DNA of 64,000 nucleotides from AP-16 sp963755055 (GTDB lineage Bacteria > Pseudomonadota > Alphaproteobacteria > Rhizobiales > Xanthobacteraceae): NCBI GenBank assembly GCA_963755055.1, contig CAVWIS010000047.1:47011-111010 (forward strand), written 5' to 3'. This document shows positions 8,512 through 16,701 of the stretch, piece after piece. How positions within the stretch are numbered: position 1 is the stretch's first letter; every line of letters starts with the position of its first letter. The notes under the pieces are model-generated. The model made no database searches. It was not told where the DNA came from and saw only the letters and a list, made by a program, of their open reading frames with translations. The position numbers were made by a program, and so were the translations under genes.

Positions 8512-9159
8512 ATGCCCGACGTGCTGATCGCCAATCTGCCCTACCTCATGCGCGGCGCCGTCGTCACCCTGTGGCTCGCCCTTGCCGTCGTCGTCCTCGG
8601 GACTCTGCTCGGGATCGCGCTCGGCATTCTCGCCGCCGTCGGCGGCCGCGCCGCCCGCGCGCTGGTCACCGCCTATATCTTCGTGCTGCGCGGCGTCCCG
8701 GTGCTGGTGGTGATGTTCCTGGGCTACTACGCGTTCCCGGCGATGGGATTCCGCGTCAACGCCTATGTGGCGGTGGGGCTCGCGCAGATCGTCTATGTCG
8801 GCGCCTTCGCGGCCGAGATCGTGCGCAGCGCGATTCTGTCGGTGCCGTCCGGCCAGATGGCGGCGGCCAAAAGCCTCGGCATGCGGCGGGGAAAAATCCT
8901 GGTCCAGGTGATCCTGCCGCAGGCGGTCCGCATCGCCATCCCGCCGCTGCTCAACAACGCGCTCACCGCCGTCAAGCAGACCTCCTACGCCTCGATCGTC
9001 GGCGCCTGGGAGCTGACCTACGCGGCGCGCGAGGTCGTCGAGCGTACCCTCGCCTCGTTCCAGATCTTTCTCGGCGCGATGGCCATCTACTTCCTGATCT
9101 GCTATCCGCTGTCGCGCATCGCCGGCTGGTGCGAGAAGCGCACGGCGTACGTTCAGTAG
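8512..9159 (+). CDS. Amino-acid ABC transporter permease
   Basis: 215-aa second permease of the same importer, with about five membrane helices and an EAA loop (GQMAAAKSLGMRRGKILVQV). The start is ATG 8512; the upstream in-frame extension is encoded by the hairpin repeat and is not conserved. The stop codon TAG lies inside the first bases of a palindromic repeat (9156-9237). Confidence 0.9.
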   Translation: MPDVLIANLPYLMRGAVVTLWLALAVVVLGTLLGIALGILAAVGGRAARALVTAYIFVLRGVPVLVVMFLGYYAFPAMGFRVNAYVAVGLAQIVYVGAFAAEIVRSAILSVPSGQMAAAKSLGMRRGKILVQVILPQAVRIAIPPLLNNALTAVKQTSYASIVGAWELTYAAREVVERTLASFQIFLGAMAIYFLICYPLSRIAGWCEKRTAYVQ

Positions 9160-9237
9160 GATGGGTTGAGCGAAGCGAAACCCATCAGCTCCACGCAACA
9201 GATTGATGGGTTTCGCGAAGAGCTCAACCCATCCTAC
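9156..9237. repeat. Palindromic repeat, GTAGGATGGGTT family, copy 1
   Basis: Imperfect palindrome: GTAGGATGGGTTGAGCGAAG at the left, mirrored by a right arm ending GCTCAACCCATCCTAC. The same family recurs at 10806-10958 and partly at 17408-17437. It fills the gap between a permease and the ATPase gene. Confidence 0.8.
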
Positions 9238-9248
9238 GGCCTCGCCAT

Positions 9249-10028
9249 ATGCCGATGATCGAGATCAGGGACCTGAGAAAATCCTTCGGCGCGGTCCCCG
9301 TGCTTCATGGGGTCGGCTTCGATGTCGCCAGGGGCGAGGTGCTGGTGGTGCTCGGTCCGAGCGGTTCGGGAAAATCGACGCTGCTGCGCTGTATCAACCT
9401 CCTGGAGGACTATCAGGACGGCGAGATCCGCGTCGACGGCGAGCTCGTCGGCTATCGCGCCGATTCCGGCGGCCGGCGCGTCCCGCGCTCCGAGGCGGAG
9501 AACGCGAGATTGCGCCAAAATGTCGGCATGGTGTTCCAAAACTTCAACCTGTTTCCCCACCGCACCGCGCTGCAGAACGTCATGATGGGCCCGGTGCACG
9601 TGCGCAACATGGGCAAGCCCGAAGCCAAAAAACTCGCATCCGGGCTCCTGGACAAGGTCGGTCTCGCCGACAAGGCCGGCGCCTTTCCGGCGACCTTGTC
9701 GGGCGGCCAGCAGCAGCGCGTCGCCATCGCCCGGGCGCTCGCCATGCAGCCGAAGGTGATGCTGCTCGACGAGGTGACGAGCTCGCTCGACCCGGAGCTG
9801 GTCGGCGAGGTGCTGCTGGTGGTCAGAAAGCTCGCCGAGGAGGGCATGACCATGATCATCGTCACCCACGAGATCCATTTCGCCCGCGACGTCGCCGACC
9901 GGATCATGTTCATGGACCGCGGCGCCGTGGTCGAGCAGGGGCCGCCGGAGCGGATGCTGGGCGAGCCGTCGTCCGATCGCCTGAAGCTCTTTTTGCGCCG
10001 CTACCAGGGCGACTATTTCGCGCAATGA
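9249..10028 (+). CDS. Amino-acid ABC transporter ATP-binding protein
   Basis: 259-aa ATPase of the polar amino-acid family. It shows Walker A GPSGSGKST, Q-loop VFQNFNLF, signature LSGGQQQR, Walker B VMLLDEVTSSLD and the switch His in VTHEIHF. It should power the importer formed by 6551-9159. Its TGA overlaps the ATG of the next gene (ATGA at 10025-10028), indicating translational coupling. Confidence 0.93.
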   Translation: MPMIEIRDLRKSFGAVPVLHGVGFDVARGEVLVVLGPSGSGKSTLLRCINLLEDYQDGEIRVDGELVGYRADSGGRRVPRSEAENARLRQNVGMVFQNFNLFPHRTALQNVMMGPVHVRNMGKPEAKKLASGLLDKVGLADKAGAFPATLSGGQQQRVAIARALAMQPKVMLLDEVTSSLDPELVGEVLLVVRKLAEEGMTMIIVTHEIHFARDVADRIMFMDRGAVVEQGPPERMLGEPSSDRLKLFLRRYQGDYFAQ

Positions 10029-10819
10029 AAAAGCCGGCGCAACGATCGTCCGACCGCCTCGATTCGCCGGCCGCCAAGGTGATGGCGGTGCTGGCCGCGG
10101 TGGCGCGGCTCGGATCGGCGCCGGTCTCGGCGCTCGCCCTCGAGCTCGGCCTGCCGGTGCCGACCGCGCACCGCATCTGCCTGGAGCTCGAGCGCCTGGG
10201 CTACCTGCGGCGCCTGGCGGGATCGCGCCAATGGACCGTCGCCCGCATGCTGGTCGACGTCGCCGCCCACACGATCGCGGCTGCGGCCGCGGATGCCGCC
10301 GCCGAGGCGATCCTGAAAAAGCTCAGCCGCGAGGTCGGCGAGATGTGCAGCTTCGCCATTCAGGCCGGCGACGAGGTGGTGTATGTCGCGAGCACCGAGG
10401 TGCCGCACACGGTGACCCTGTCGTTCCATGCCGGGCGCCGCGCGCCGCTGTTCTGCACCTCGAGCGGCCGGCTGTTTCTGGCCCGTCTCGACGACGCGGC
10501 GCTGCAAAAGTATCTCGCGGGAGCCGAGCTTGCCGCCTATACGCGGCACACTCTGACCGACCGGAGAACGCTCGCCGCGGAGATCCGCAAGGTGCGTGTC
10601 CGGGGCTACGCCACGACGAGCCAGCAGTTCGTGCTGCACGTGGTGGGCGCCGCCGTCCCGGTCGCGGCGGCGGACGGCACGTTCTTCGGGGCGCTGTCGG
10701 TCGCGGCCCCGGACGTGCGGATGACCCTCGACGCGCTGCGCAAGCTCGTCCCCTCGCTCCACCGCGCGGCGGCCGGTCTGGCCGGCGCACTCCAGGGCAG
10801 GGTTCGTAGGATGGGTTGA
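10025..10819 (+). CDS. IclR-family transcriptional regulator
   Basis: 264-aa regulator with an N-terminal winged helix (about residues 15-75, ALELGLPVPTAHRICLELE) and a C-terminal effector-binding domain (residues 90-255). It is translationally coupled to the ABC ATPase gene, so it probably controls this operon in response to the imported compound or a product of the PLP enzyme. The last codons (RRMG) and the TGA stop come from the palindromic repeat at 10806-10958. Confidence 0.88.
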   Translation: MKKPAQRSSDRLDSPAAKVMAVLAAVARLGSAPVSALALELGLPVPTAHRICLELERLGYLRRLAGSRQWTVARMLVDVAAHTIAAAAADAAAEAILKKLSREVGEMCSFAIQAGDEVVYVASTEVPHTVTLSFHAGRRAPLFCTSSGRLFLARLDDAALQKYLAGAELAAYTRHTLTDRRTLAAEIRKVRVRGYATTSQQFVLHVVGAAVPVAAADGTFFGALSVAAPDVRMTLDALRKLVPSLHRAAAGLAGALQGRVRRMG

Positions 10820-10958
10820 GCGAAGCGAAACCCATCGTTGCCAGGAATCAGCCATCACCACACCAATCAATCAGAAGCGCGTGGCGCATTCTTCTGGCCA
10901 CCGATTACTGGTTACTGCTGCCGCCGATGGGTTTCGCCGTCGGCTCAACCCATCCTAC
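10806..10958. repeat. Palindromic repeat, GTAGGATGGGTT family, copy 2
   Basis: Two inverted arms (GTAGGATGGGTTGAGCGAAG at 10806 and a mirror ending CAACCCATCCTAC at 10958) separated by about 90 bp of unrelated sequence. The left arm supplies the stop of the IclR gene and the right arm the stop of the convergent SDR gene, so it probably doubles as a bidirectional terminator. Confidence 0.75.
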
Positions 10959-11734
10959 GTGCCCGGCAGTTCCGGCCCGATCCGCGGAAATGCCGGTATC
11001 GTCCGCCCGCCGTCCATCACGATGGCGCGACCGGTGACGACGTCGAACTCTTCCGAGCACATCAGCGCGACCATGCGGGCGATCTCCTCCTCGGTCACCA
11101 GCCGGCCGAGGGGAGTGCCGGCGATCGCCGCGTCCCGGTAGGCCGGCATGCGATCGGTGCGCGCGCTGGCGATCTGGCTCGGCACCACCGCATTGACCCG
11201 GATGGTGGGCGCGAGCTCGAGCGCGAGGGTCTCGGTGAGGTGCAGCAGCGCCGCCTTGGCGAGCCCATAGACCGAATGCGAGCGCACCAGGGCCGAGGTC
11301 GCCCCGATATTGACGATGCGGCCGAAGCCGATCGCCTGCATCAGCGGCGCGACCAGCCGGCTGATCTGCCAGGGAGCCTTGAGGTTGACCGCCATGACGC
11401 GATCCCATTGCGCTTCCTCGAGCTCGAGGAACGGCGTGTCCGCGAAGGGGCCGGCATTGTTGACCAGGATGCCGATCGGACCGAGGCGCTCGGCGACGTT
11501 GGCGACCAGCCCCAGCAGCTCCTCGCCGTCGGCGAGATCGGCCGTAAACGCTGCGGCCTCGCCGCCGCCGCGGCGGATCTCGGCGACCACCGCCTCCGCC
11601 TGGTCGACCGACCGCCGGCAGTGCACCGCGACGGTTACGCCGCGGCGCGCCAGCTCGCGGGCGATCGCCGCGCCCGTTCCCGACGACGAGCCGGTGACGA
11701 GCGCCGCCCGGCCCTGGAATCTCAGCTCGTTCAT
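10955..11734 (-). CDS. SDR-family oxidoreductase
   Basis: 259-aa classical short-chain dehydrogenase/reductase. The Rossmann glycine motif is TGSSSGTGAAIA (residues 14-25), the structural NNAG motif is present (LVNNAGPFAD), and the catalytic set includes the Ser of ATSALVRSHS and YGLAK. The cofactor is probably NADP(H), given the CRR after beta-2. It is convergent with the IclR gene. Substrate not predictable. The TAG stop lies inside the palindromic repeat. Confidence 0.88.
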   Translation of the reverse strand: MNELRFQGRAALVTGSSSGTGAAIARELARRGVTVAVHCRRSVDQAEAVVAEIRRGGGEAAAFTADLADGEELLGLVANVAERLGPIGILVNNAGPFADTPFLELEEAQWDRVMAVNLKAPWQISRLVAPLMQAIGFGRIVNIGATSALVRSHSVYGLAKAALLHLTETLALELAPTIRVNAVVPSQIASARTDRMPAYRDAAIAGTPLGRLVTEEEIARMVALMCSEEFDVVTGRAIVMDGGRTIPAFPRIGPELPGT

Positions 11735-12050
11735 TGCCCCGGCTTCCCGTTCGAATGCTTACCTGTAACACGCCTGCCGCGCCAAGGCGCCGAGGACGCG
11801 CCGCTTGTCGCCAAGGCCCTCGATTGGGCGCCACAGGATTTACAGGACCAGGGTCGGGGCGTGGCCCGGTACGTCACCCTTGTTGACGGAAAGCCATCCA
11901 ACGCGTGGCGGCTTGAGACCGAGAAGGCGCAGCTCGCGACCGGGCACCTCGAAGCCAATATCCCGCAACCGCTACGCCCGCCCTCGCAGCCTGGTCGAGC
12001 GTCCGAAGAAGCCGAGGCCTCGACAGCGGGGCTGGGGGAATGGTTAGACT
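11735..12050. other. Region without a confident gene
   Basis: A plus-strand frame is open here and through to about 12226 (for example VARYVTLVDGKPSNAWRLE), but it has no convincing start or ribosome site and I do not recognise the product. It may be a gene remnant. Nothing else is visible. Confidence 0.3.
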
Positions 12051-12299
12051 TCACGGAACTGGCGCAGGAGGCGGACAACGCCATCCGAACCATGAGCACG
12101 AAACCGGATCATGCGATCGCACAGCAATGCGATTTACCCGTACCACCTCATCCCATCTTACGAATTCGATGCGACGCTCAACTGCATCCCGAACCAAAAG
12201 TCCCTTGTCGAACGTCCTCAGAATAATCCGTTGAAGCTTATCCCCTTTCTTCATCTCGATCGCGTATGGATCGTCAAACCTTTCTAGGTCCGCCGAACC
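12051..12299 (-). pseudogene. C-terminal part of an amber-split membrane protein
   Basis: Reading continues in the same frame directly after the TAG stop of the upstream membrane-protein ORF (12300-12302), giving GSADLERFDDPYAIEMKKGD and then a compact domain KGLLVRDAVERRIEFVRWDE followed by VVRVNRIAV. An internal ATG at 12254 could start a separate 67-aa protein, but no good ribosome site precedes it and the residues before it look like coding sequence. The domain looks like a small cytosolic beta-rich domain. Either the two parts were once one gene or they are coupled neighbours. Confidence 0.4.
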
Positions 12300-12785
12300 C
12301 TAACTCGCCCCCCATCCAAATAGGATGATTAGCACTGCAGGTGCCCCGACCAAGACCCGATGGACCTGACGCAGAGCGTCGGTGTCTGCGTCGGCGAATG
12401 GAACGATATTTGAACCGTACATCAGCCACAAAATTATAATCGGCCCCACGAAAGCATAAGGCCAGGCCGATGTATCGACGAAAAAACCCAGCACAGGCGG
12501 CACCACGACGAGGAGTAACCAAATGAACCCTTCTACACTTCGATTGATTTTCGAATAGCGACGGAGCCCGACCACAACATCCCAGTCCAGGTACCCGTAT
12601 AGCACAATCAGCATCAATGGTAGCCACAGCACCGCATTACTACAATAGTCCGATGTGGCGAGGAACGTTTGGAAGTGGCGGCCCATTGTCCAAAAATAAC
12701 CGTACTCATGGCTGACCGACATCAGGAGCAATGTGACTGTCACAGCCCCCAAAATCGCTGCGAAATGATCGAGAAATTCTTTCAT
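12300..12785 (-). CDS. Hypothetical polytopic membrane protein
   Basis: 161-aa protein with four or five hydrophobic segments (for example residues 8-26, 48-65, 86-103, 109-124 and 145-159). No family recognised. It ends in an amber codon after which the same frame stays open for another 82 residues. Base composition here is lower in GC than the neighbours, suggesting acquired DNA. Confidence 0.55.
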   Translation of the reverse strand: MKEFLDHFAAILGAVTVTLLLMSVSHEYGYFWTMGRHFQTFLATSDYCSNAVLWLPLMLIVLYGYLDWDVVVGLRRYSKINRSVEGFIWLLLVVVPPVLGFFVDTSAWPYAFVGPIIILWLMYGSNIVPFADADTDALRQVHRVLVGAPAVLIILFGWGAS

Positions 12786-13151
12786 TCCGCTCCCTCAAAA
12801 GTGAAAATCATCCAACGCGCGGCGTACGACCTCCGCATCGCTAATTCTCCACTTCGATGCCGCGCGTTTAATGATCGATCGGTGGCGGTTGTAAACGCGA
12901 GGGCTGATCACCCGTGGGCGCTCGTGATTCGTGGTCTTCATATCACATCAGTATACCACGCCCGATTGCGTGCAATCGGTTATCCACATGAGCCTTGCTT
13001 GCGCGACTGCGCGGGCATGAGAAAATGTACCCAGATAGATTAGAAGCACCGACGGCCTAGGCAATCCTAACGGAAAGACGCGTGACCGCTCGACACCTTC
13101 TGTCTACTGTTGAACTTTGAAACTCATTTGTGGGTTTGGAGGGGGAGTATC
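12786..13151. other. AT-richer intergenic region
   Basis: No supported gene. Sequence is clearly less GC-rich than the window average. It ends with a strong Shine-Dalgarno (GGAGGGGGAG) for the peptide ORF at 13152. Confidence 0.35.
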
Positions 13152-13214
13152 ATGGCAGACCCGTGGCTGGGCAAAGTGACCGTAAAATACTTCAATTCTC
13201 AGAATAATTATTAG
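13152..13214 (+). CDS. Possible 20-aa microprotein
   Basis: ATG preceded at good spacing by GGAGGGGGAG, one of the best ribosome sites in this region. The peptide is MADPWLGKVTVKYFNSQNNY. A GC-rich inverted repeat (CCTCCGCC at 13234-13241, GGCGGAGG at 13256-13263) follows. It could be a leader peptide or a stand-alone microprotein. No homologue recalled. Confidence 0.3.
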   Translation: MADPWLGKVTVKYFNSQNNY

Positions 13215-13287
13215 CATCGAAACTCTTGCTTCCTCCGCCAATAACTTTCGATTGCGGCGGAGGCAAGGGGACTAAACAAAATCATTT

Positions 13288-13383
13288 ATGGCATATCTAT
13301 TTACCGACGAGAAGGGGCGCTTGATCGAACTAAGCCGCATTCCCGCAATGAGTGGGAACGCTGCACTTCGCCGCCGTATGTAA
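13288..13383 (+). CDS. Possible 31-aa microprotein
   Basis: Short ORF (MAYLFTDEKGRLIELSRI, ending RRRM) between two better-supported peptide ORFs. Its ribosome site is weak. Listed because the three ORFs are on the same strand and evenly spaced; evidence for expression is thin. Confidence 0.2.
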   Translation: MAYLFTDEKGRLIELSRIPAMSGNAALRRRM

Positions 13384-13408
13384 TTGCGGGATGAAGGGGA
13401 GGTGCTGC

Positions 13409-13519
13409 ATGGATTGCGAGAAATGGGGATGGAAGAAAGCAGGCTCCTGTGATTGCGGCTGCCACCACCCCGCAACTGATACGATCATTTCGAGGCCCGC
13501 CCCGAAGCAAAACGGATAA
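13409..13519 (+). CDS. Possible Cys-rich 36-aa microprotein
   Basis: ATG preceded by AAGGGGAGG at 8-nt spacing. The peptide has the cluster CDCGCHH and an earlier Cys at residue 3, so it could bind a metal. It sits 25 bp after the preceding peptide ORF. No family recognised; the case rests on the ribosome site and composition. Confidence 0.33.
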   Translation: MDCEKWGWKKAGSCDCGCHHPATDTIISRPAPKQNG

Positions 13520-13648
13520 CCCGCACGGGCATTATCACGCGTGGTACATTCCGCTTTGGACACCTGCGACAGAGGTCGGTTCCATTTGCTCGACAATAGT
13601 CGCAGTTCGCGCACGGCCACCATTGGTCGAAGATTATTTTTCGGGGCT

Positions 13649-14104
13649 TCATCGCAGTCTTCGTCGTGGAAATGGCGTGACTTTAGTCGGCTCCTCAACC
13701 GTTTCTGTCGCCGCCGGTTCCTCGGTCTGCGTCGGCGAATTCATGGCAGCGAGATCACCAAGGGTAAGATCGGCCAGCTTGACCGTCTTCAGGATGGACT
13801 TGACCACCTCTGGCGAGAATGTGAGCCCATACCCTTCAACAAGTCTTAGATGGAGTTCGCTCCCAAATACGCACTTGAATAGCCGCATCACATCGTCACG
13901 CGTCAGCTGAACTTCCATTCGATAATTGCCGGTAAGCTTCAACGGCTGAAACCACGCAAACGTAATATTGCCGGGACCTTCGTATATAACCGGTGTATCT
14001 CGACGCACAGTCCCATCACTACTATACTTCGTAGTTAGCAGGCAATGACTGGCGATTGTTGTCTCACCCATGTCACGATTCCATCCACGAACTGTGACTT
14101 TCAT
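13649..14104 (-). CDS. Hypothetical protein (151 aa)
   Basis: Soluble, mostly beta-rich sequence beginning MKVTVRGWNRDMGETTIA with a C-terminal helical part (PEVVKSILKTVKLADLTLGD) and an acidic, then basic tail. I chose ATG 14104; the longer upstream frame has poor coding character. No family recognised. The gene lies in the AT-richer patch with other orphan genes. Confidence 0.55.
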   Translation of the reverse strand: MKVTVRGWNRDMGETTIASHCLLTTKYSSDGTVRRDTPVIYEGPGNITFAWFQPLKLTGNYRMEVQLTRDDVMRLFKCVFGSELHLRLVEGYGLTFSPEVVKSILKTVKLADLTLGDLAAMNSPTQTEEPAATETVEEPTKVTPFPRRRLR

Positions 14105-14239
14105 GGCCGCTACTCCGTTGCTGTTTATGATGCTGCCATTACCCGAAATTAGATTGAAAAGCAAGCGCGATAAACAGCATAAGGTGGTATAATGACACCG
14201 GTTACACCCTAGCTCATGGAGGCTGAATTGGTGTACGCT

Positions 14240-14554
14240 ATGGACACGCTCGGTTACGCAAAACGCTTGCGCGAGCGCGGGATCCCGCAGGACGAAGCCG
14301 AGGCCCACGCAGAGGCAGTACGGGACTTCGTGATGGTCGAGCTGGTCACCAAGACCGACCTGCAAACCGCGATCTCGCTTGTCGAAGCGAAGATCGACGC
14401 GCAGACCCTGACCCTCACAGTGGCAGCTGAACAGGGCGGTGGGGACCTGCGTGTCGTGGAAGACATCGTAGGGTCTCGCGATCAAGACCGCCCGGTGCTC
14501 GATTTCAAGCGCTCAGTGCAGCTCAATAAGGGCGCCGGTCCGGTCACATCCTGA
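14240..14554 (+). CDS. Truncated DUF1640/CCDC90-like protein
   Basis: The first 65 residues (MDTLGYAKRLRERGIPQDEA through VTKTDLQTAIS) match the bacterial DUF1640 family of small coiled-coil membrane proteins. Family members end with a membrane helix of about 20 residues after a TLRLTVR-like stretch; here the sequence diverges after AQTLTLTVA and has no helix. It therefore looks like a 3'-replaced or decayed copy. ATG 14240 matches family starts; ATG 14216 is an alternative. Its end overlaps the convergent gene by 11 bp. Confidence 0.5.
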   Translation: MDTLGYAKRLRERGIPQDEAEAHAEAVRDFVMVELVTKTDLQTAISLVEAKIDAQTLTLTVAAEQGGGDLRVVEDIVGSRDQDRPVLDFKRSVQLNKGAGPVTS

Positions 14555-15227
14555 GCAGCGCTTCCGTGGACGCGGCCCGGCGCATGGTATCGAGGATCAG
14601 AAAAATGACCGAGCCGGCGCAGGCGATCTCGACCGCCATGGTGATGATGGGGATCACGGAGCCTACGCCCAGCCCGGTCCCGAGCTGAAGAGCGGTGAGC
14701 ACGCCGTCGCTGATCACCGTCACGACGAGCGATCCGGTCGCGCAGGCGCACAGCAGAAAGACGCGACGCAGCCGCCGGCGATGACCCGCCTGCAAGCCGG
14801 CGCGCGCGCGGCCCATATAGATGAGAGCGCCGGTCCCGATCACGGCGGCGAGCCAAAAGGCGCAGCGGTCGATCGAGATCACGATGGCTCCGAGCTCGCG
14901 CGCGTCCTCGCTGAGCGTCCATTGCACGAGCCCGTACCACGCCACCCGCGCCTTCATCGCCACCAGCACGGCAAGAACCGCGAGAACGACGGTCACGCCG
15001 ACCCGCCGGGTGCGCCGCACCAGCGAGACCAACGCGAACTCCTGGGCGAGGACGTGGGGATTGCCAAAACTCGCGATCGCCCGGCGCTCGGCCTCCAGCC
15101 GGTCGGGCGTGCGATCCGCCGCGACCGCCTCGCACAGATGATCCTCGACCTCGCGCACCACGCAGCGCGACAGCGCCGCATCGAAGCTGAGCCGGTCGGC
15201 AAGCGTCTCGAGATACTCGGAGATCAT
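14544..15227 (-). CDS. Membrane protein paired with PadR regulator (HAAS/DUF1700-like)
   Basis: 227-aa protein with a cytosolic helical N-terminus (residues 1-70, containing CVVREVEDHLCEAV, which resembles the HAAS signalling domain) and four membrane helices (about 80-97, 115-137, 155-175 and 185-212). Such proteins are usually encoded directly after a PadR regulator, as here; the start overlaps the padR stop by 4 bp (ATGA). Its role is unknown; the pairing suggests it is controlled by, or modulates, the PadR protein. Confidence 0.7.
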   Translation of the reverse strand: MISEYLETLADRLSFDAALSRCVVREVEDHLCEAVAADRTPDRLEAERRAIASFGNPHVLAQEFALVSLVRRTRRVGVTVVLAVLAVLVAMKARVAWYGLVQWTLSEDARELGAIVISIDRCAFWLAAVIGTGALIYMGRARAGLQAGHRRRLRRVFLLCACATGSLVVTVISDGVLTALQLGTGLGVGSVIPIITMAVEIACAGSVIFLILDTMRRAASTEALLRM

Positions 15228-15556
15228 GCCGGCTTGCCCGACGGGCGGGTCCCCTCGAGCAGGCCGCCGATGGCATCGGAGAACTGCTGCCAGACGGCGC
15301 GGCGCTGGGCGAGCGCGCGCTCGCCGGTGCGGGTCAGCTTGTACACCCGCCGCCGCCGTCCGGAGTCGGCGGTGACCCAGTGGCTGGCGAGCAGGCCGGC
15401 CTGCTCGAGACGATGCAGCGCCGGATAGATCGTGCCCTCCGGAAGGTCGAAGGCGCGGCCGCTCTTGCGCCTGATCTCCTCGATCACCGCATAGCCGTGC
15501 GCCGGGCCGGACGCGAGCGCGGCAAGCACGATCATGTCGAGGTGGCCCTTGAGCAT
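15224..15556 (-). CDS. PadR-family transcriptional regulator
   Basis: 110-aa regulator: MLKGHLDMIVLAALASGPAH, then the winged helix with EGTIYPALHRLEQAGLL. I chose Met 15556 because PadR proteins start MLKGH and GGAAGG lies just upstream; ATG 15568 would add four residues. A palindromic repeat begins one base upstream of ATG 15568, so it covers the promoter region. PadR proteins usually repress their own operon and respond to small molecules. Confidence 0.85.
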   Translation of the reverse strand: MLKGHLDMIVLAALASGPAHGYAVIEEIRRKSGRAFDLPEGTIYPALHRLEQAGLLASHWVTADSGRRRRVYKLTRTGERALAQRRAVWQQFSDAIGGLLEGTRPSGKPA

Positions 15557-15568
15557 CTCGCCTTCCAT

Positions 15569-15645
15569 CTAGTGCACCGATCCCGAAGTTCGCATCACTT
15601 CGCGGCACCCTCTCGTGCGAACTTCGGGATCAAGAGGTGCACTAG
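15569..15645. repeat. Palindromic repeat CTAGTGCAC, upstream of padR
   Basis: Almost perfect inverted repeat: CTAGTGCACCGATCCCGAAG at the left mirrored by a right arm ending GTGCACTAG. It would form a cruciform or long RNA hairpin. A second, related palindrome follows within 14 bp. Confidence 0.8.
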
Positions 15646-15658
15646 CAACTTCATGATT

Positions 15659-15737
15659 CTAGTGCGGTTTTTGGATTTGAAGTTCCGATGACGAGCGAGC
15701 GGCACAACTGATCGGAACTTCAAATCCACCGCACTAG
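15659..15737. repeat. Palindromic repeat CTAGTGCGG
   Basis: Inverted repeat with arms CTAGTGCGGTTTTTGGATTT and a mirror ending ACCGCACTAG. Its ends (CTAGTGC) and inner GAAGTTC match the neighbouring palindrome, so both belong to one repeat family. It lies between the SnoaL-like gene and padR. Confidence 0.8.
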
Positions 15738-15747
15738 GCGTCCTACG

Positions 15748-16239
15748 TCATTCGCCGCGCAGCTGCTTCTGCAGCCCCACATAATCCACGATATCCCAGT
15801 GCTCGGCAAACTTTCCGTTCTCGACGCGCCAGATATCGATGGTCCGCAAGGTGAACTGCCGTCCGGTCGGCGCAATGCCCTGCATCGGCTGGGTGTGGGT
15901 CCCGGAGAAACTCATGCGCGCCACCACCTTGTCGCCGGCGATCACCCGGTCCTCGACCTTGGCCTGGACGTCCGGCATGCGGGCGAAGATCGTGCGAAAA
16001 TTCTCGACCTGGGCGGCGAGCCCGTTGGGGCTGCGGCCCGAGTGCTGGATGTAGCCCTCGGTGTGGATGTCGCCGAACGTCGAGGTATCGTGGGCGTTCA
16101 CCGCCGCCAGGTATTTGTCGAGCAGCGCCGACCCGACAGCCTCGGAACAGTCTTCGGCGGCGAGAGCCGGCCTCAGCTCAGCAAACAGCGCCGTTGCGCC
16201 GAGGAACGCGAGAACGAGCAGGTCGCGGCGTTTCGTCAT
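15748..16239 (-). CDS. Secreted SnoaL-like/ester-cyclase family protein
   Basis: 163-aa protein with an N-terminal signal peptide (residues 1-28, cut after LRPALAA) and an NTF2-fold domain of the SnoaL-like ester-cyclase type (LLDKYLAAVNAHDTSTFGDI, then GIAPTGRQFTLRTIDIWRVE). These proteins bind small hydrophobic molecules; many have no proven reaction. It is an exported single gene flanked by palindromic repeats. Confidence 0.8.
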   Translation of the reverse strand: MTKRRDLLVLAFLGATALFAELRPALAAEDCSEAVGSALLDKYLAAVNAHDTSTFGDIHTEGYIQHSGRSPNGLAAQVENFRTIFARMPDVQAKVEDRVIAGDKVVARMSFSGTHTQPMQGIAPTGRQFTLRTIDIWRVENGKFAEHWDIVDYVGLQKQLRGE

Positions 16240-16338
16240 GATGGATCCCTCCTGTGTCTATGCATAGTGACACTAGGCATAGAGATGCGAGGGGTCAAGC
16301 CTGCGCCTGACACAGGCGCGTGATCGGCGCGATTGTTT

Positions 16339-16460
16339 GTAGGGTGGGCAAATCGCCGAGCGCGACAGCGCGGCGATCTGCTGAGGCATCGCCGGCGATT
16401 TGCCCACGCGGTCGGACCGGAGTGTCTGGAGCGCGGCTTCACCGCGTGGGCAAAATCTCC
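16339..16460. repeat. GGGTGGGCAAATCGC palindromic repeat, copy 1
   Basis: Imperfect palindromes: GTAGGGTGGGCAAATCGC (16339) is mirrored by GCGATTTGCCCAC (16395-16407), and GCGTGGGCAAAATC follows at 16444. The same family recurs at 17163-17316 and 17581-17735. It occupies the gene-free stretch 16240-16701, where I see nothing else. Confidence 0.7.
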
Positions 16461-16701
16461 GCAGGCATTGCGCGAGCCGCCCTGCCGAGCTTTGCTCGTG
16501 ATGGCGGGTCGGCTGCACGCTCGTTGGCACCTGCGCGACCAATTAGCCGCGGTGGTCTCCGGCGGGTGAGCTACGGCTTTGCCGGCGGCAACCGGGTCGG
16601 CGGCCGGTAGGCGCTGGGAGGGCGCGGACGGTATTGGGGGCATGCCGCCCGAGTAGCCGAGCCGGCGGCACTATCGGGCGGGTTTCCGGCCGGCCGGATT
16701 C

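Noticed and set aside
13330..13698. 122-aa minus-strand frame
   Set aside because: Overlaps better-supported short ORFs and lacks domain or ribosome site.
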